From: Limivivens sp934393555
GTDB taxonomy: Bacteria > Bacillota > Clostridia > Lachnospirales > Lachnospiraceae
NCBI GenBank assembly: GCA_934393555.1
Contig: CAKRQP010000110.1
Coordinates: 1-8,008 of the forward strand
Direction of reading: 5' to 3'
DNA: 8,008 bases
Shown: positions 6,099 through 8,008 of the stretch, in pieces
Layout of the letters: every line of letters begins with the position of its first letter
How positions within the stretch are numbered: position 1 is the stretch's first letter
Program-made: the position numbers and the translations under genes
Notes under the pieces: model-generated
The model's input: the letters and a program-made list of their open reading frames with translations, nothing else
Databases searched by the model: none
Told to the model about the DNA's origin: nothing

Positions 6099-8008
6099 AT
6101 GAAAGATCTCATCCTTCCTGCCCCTCTCGCGGAACAATACGAGTTCGTTTCCTGTCTGAAGTATTCGGAACAGGCTTCTACCTGTCTGCTCACCGGCAGA
6201 AAAAACGGAAAGACCGTTCTCCTGAAAAGTGCCGGCGACCCGTTTTTAGCCAAATCCCTTCTCCAGGAAAAAATGGTTCTGGAGATGATTCATCAGAACA
6301 GTTCACCCTTCGCAGCCACTTTTCCCCGGCCTGTCCTTCTGGAGTGGCATGGAGAAACCTGTTTTTACATCCGTTCTTATATAGAGGGAAAAAGTCTGGA
6401 GGAACTCTGTGAGTCCAATTATGAACGCCCGGGCCTCGACGAATCAACGGCTCTGGAATATTTGATCGAACTGACTGAGATCCTTCATTTTATGCATACG
6501 CTGAATCCGCCTCTGCTCCACCGGGATATCAAGCCGCAGAATGTTATCGTGGACAGCTTCGGGAAATGTCATTTCATCGATCTTGGCATTTCCCGCTTTC
6601 TCAATTCCTCCAAAACCAGCGATACTCTGGTCATGGGAACCCGGCTCACTGCCCCGCCGGAGCAGTTTGGCTATCAGCAGACCGATCTTCGAAGTGATAT
6701 TTATTCTCTCGGGATCCTGCTTCTCTATTGCATCACCGGCGAATACAAGCCGGAAAATGCCGTCCTCATGGAGCTCGGCGACTCGGTTCGCCAGATTGTC
6801 ATCAAAGCCACCATGTTCGACCCTGACAAACGATATCAGACCACAGAAGAACTGCTTCCAGACCTTCTGAAAGCCCGCTACCCCTCTGTCTTTTCTTCCC
6901 AACCTGCACCTGAGGCAGTTCTTCCTTTTCGAAAACATCACCATGCCCGCCTGCCCTATATCCTTCTCGTTCTTTTTACTGCAGGCGCCGGACTTGGTGC
7001 TGGCTGGAGGCTTTCGGAAAAGCGATTTTCCTCTTCCGAGATTTTTGCAGGACAAAGCCAGCCGGAAACAGCCTATACATTTACAGAACCTCTCATTGAG
7101 GAAGCCATCCGCTCTATTCTGAACAAGCCGGAGGGTACGCTCACGTCCGCTGATCTTGCCAAAGTCACGGAGCTTCATATTTTCGGTCTGCAGTTTTTTT
7201 CCGATGACAGCGAATTTCAGTCTCTCGGAGATACTGTCTGGTTTTTTGATGAAACAGTCAGAAACGCAGGACTTTATAAACAGCGCGGAACGATTTCTTC
7301 TCTGGAAGATATCACACATCTGCCAAACCTCACCGTCTTAAGTCTCTACAATCAGCAGATTTCTGATATTTCTCCTCTGAAGGACAGCACCATAAGAGAA
7401 CTGGGGCTGGGCTATAATCCGCTGACAGATCTCACACCTTTAAGCGGAAATTCTCATATTGAAACTCTGAATCTGGCTTCCCTGGAGGTGGAAGATTTTT
7501 CTTCCCTGAAGCCTCTTCCTTCACTCAGAAATCTGAACATCAGTAATACAAAGGTCTCTACTCTTGGACCTCTCCTTTCCGATCACATACAGGAGCTGAA
7601 TCTTTTTGGAGCAACGCTTACGGATTACAGCGAACTCCTTTCCATGAAAGACCTGAAATCTCTGGTGCTGGATTCCATGACGCAGTCTCTTGCGGATTCA
7701 CTCACCGGACTGGATCTGGAAGCCTTGGAATTTCATTACTCCAAAGCTTTCCCTCTGGCCTCCCTCAATGTTTTTCCGAATCTTACCACGCTCTTTTTCC
7801 GTGGAGATAATACCTCCACGTTGGAAATCGGTGATGTCAGGCTCTCCGAACTCACAGACCTGGATCTCATCAGCTGGCAGATCGAAGATTTTTCCGCTCT
7901 GAAAAATCTCCCACGGCTCACAACCCTCCATATTTACGGTGCTGTCTGTCTGGATTATAAAGGTCTGGATGAGCTTCCCGCTTTGAAAAACATCAACTGC
8001 ACGGAAGA
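6099..8008 (+). CDS. Receptor-like Ser/Thr protein kinase with LRR ectodomain, C-terminus beyond window
   Basis: ATG at 6099 is preceded by CCGGAGG 8 nt upstream, and 636 codons are present with no stop. Residues about 14-260 form a Hanks-type (PknB-like) kinase. Visible residues are the VAIK-type Lys43 in TVLLK, a likely alpha-C Glu57, HRDIKPQN at 141-148 (catalytic Asp143, Lys145, Asn148), DLG at 161-163 replacing DFG, APPEQFG at 185-191 as the APE motif, SDIYSLG from 199 and Arg245 in DPDKRY. The glycine-rich loop is not recognisable. RKHHHAR (278-284) precedes one membrane span (about 285-303), so positive-inside rules put the kinase in the cytoplasm. Residues about 400-636 are 21-24-residue leucine-rich repeats of the internalin/SDS22 style, starting with LPNLTVLSLYNQQISDISPL, and they lie outside. 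The ligand is unknown. The gene is likely cotranscribed with the HTH gene. The 291-residue antisense frame at 6444-7319 is a shadow. Confidence 0.93.
   Translation, partial: MKDLILPAPLAEQYEFVSCLKYSEQASTCLLTGRKNGKTVLLKSAGDPFLAKSLLQEKMVLEMIHQNSSPFAATFPRPVLLEWHGETCFYIRSYIEGKSLEELCESNYERPGLDESTALEYLIELTEILHFMHTLNPPLLHRDIKPQNVIVDSFGKCHFIDLGISRFLNSSKTSDTLVMGTRLTAPPEQFGYQQTDLRSDIYSLGILLLYCITGEYKPENAVLMELGDSVRQIVIKATMFDPDKRYQTTEELLPDLLKARYPSVFSSQPAPEAVLPFRKHHHARLPYILLVLFTAGAGLGAGWRLSEKRFSSSEIFAGQSQPETAYTFTEPLIEEAIRSILNKPEGTLTSADLAKVTELHIFGLQFFSDDSEFQSLGDTVWFFDETVRNAGLYKQRGTISSLEDITHLPNLTVLSLYNQQISDISPLKDSTIRELGLGYNPLTDLTPLSGNSHIETLNLASLEVEDFSSLKPLPSLRNLNISNTKVSTLGPLLSDHIQELNLFGATLTDYSELLSMKDLKSLVLDSMTQSLADSLTGLDLEALEFHYSKAFPLASLNVFPNLTTLFFRGDNTSTLEIGDVRLSELTDLDLISWQIEDFSALKNLPRLTTLHIYGAVCLDYKGLDELPALKNINCTE
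7299..8008 (+). repeat. Leucine-rich repeats of the kinase ectodomain
   Basis: Residues 401 to 636 and beyond. Successive units read L..L..L.L....I.DISPL, I.EL.L..NPLTDLTPL, I.TLNL...EVEDFSSL, L.NLNISNTKVSTLGPL, I.ELNLFGATLTDYSEL, and after a less regular stretch L.DLDLISWQIEDFSAL and L.TLHIYG. The period is about 21-24 residues, as in internalin-like LRRs used for protein binding. The array continues past the window. Confidence 0.85.

Noticed and set aside
6186..6227. Walker A P-loop (GRKNGKT) in the kinase N-terminus
   Set aside because: The spacing is one residue short of GxxxxGKT, and the following TVLLK fits the kinase strand-3 lysine, so this is the beta-2/beta-3 turn.
6444..7319. 291-codon minus-strand open frame
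   Set aside because: It is antisense to the kinase, whose catalytic motifs and LRRs are unambiguous in the plus frame.

Overview
The window looks like chromosomal DNA of a low-to-moderate GC Gram-positive anaerobe, most likely a gut Clostridia of the Lachnospiraceae type. This is an inference from strong AGGAGG-type ribosome sites, TTGACA/TATAAT-like promoters, a very large repeat-rich secreted protein, and the Cys/His tandem repeat typical of large surface proteins in that group. No RNA genes, insertion sequences, CRISPR array or transposase are visible. Three genes are present, and both outer ones run off the window.

Left two thirds (1-5375, minus strand): one uninterrupted reading frame of at least 1791 codons. 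It encodes a signal-peptide-bearing surface protein. In protein order it has a signal peptide, an acidic Glu/Ser/Thr/Ala stalk with 12-residue repeats, two full copies and one shortened copy of a ~460-residue module I do not recognise, a bacterial Ig-like (Big_2-like) domain, and a tandem array of 41-residue Cys/His repeats cut by the window edge. Antisense open frames over it are shadows.

Centre (5376-5622): a 247-bp divergent intergenic region rich in regulatory structure. It holds a leftward extended -10 promoter for the surface protein and two candidate rightward promoters. A 28-bp dyad covers the -35/spacer of the proximal rightward promoter, a 13-bp palindrome overlaps its -10 and start, and a cluster of CTGGAA half-sites lies upstream of the leftward promoter.

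Right third (5623-8008, plus strand): a tight two-gene operon with a 17-bp gap. The first gene encodes a 152-residue helix-turn-helix regulator. The second encodes a receptor-like Ser/Thr kinase with a cytoplasmic Hanks-type kinase domain, one membrane span and an extracytoplasmic leucine-rich-repeat domain that continues past the window. The most interesting reading is a candidate surface-sensing circuit. The LRR ectodomain would sense something outside, the kinase would signal inside, the HTH protein would act at the palindromes in the shared intergenic region, and the large surface protein would be one output. The gene order and sites are seen; the circuit is inference.
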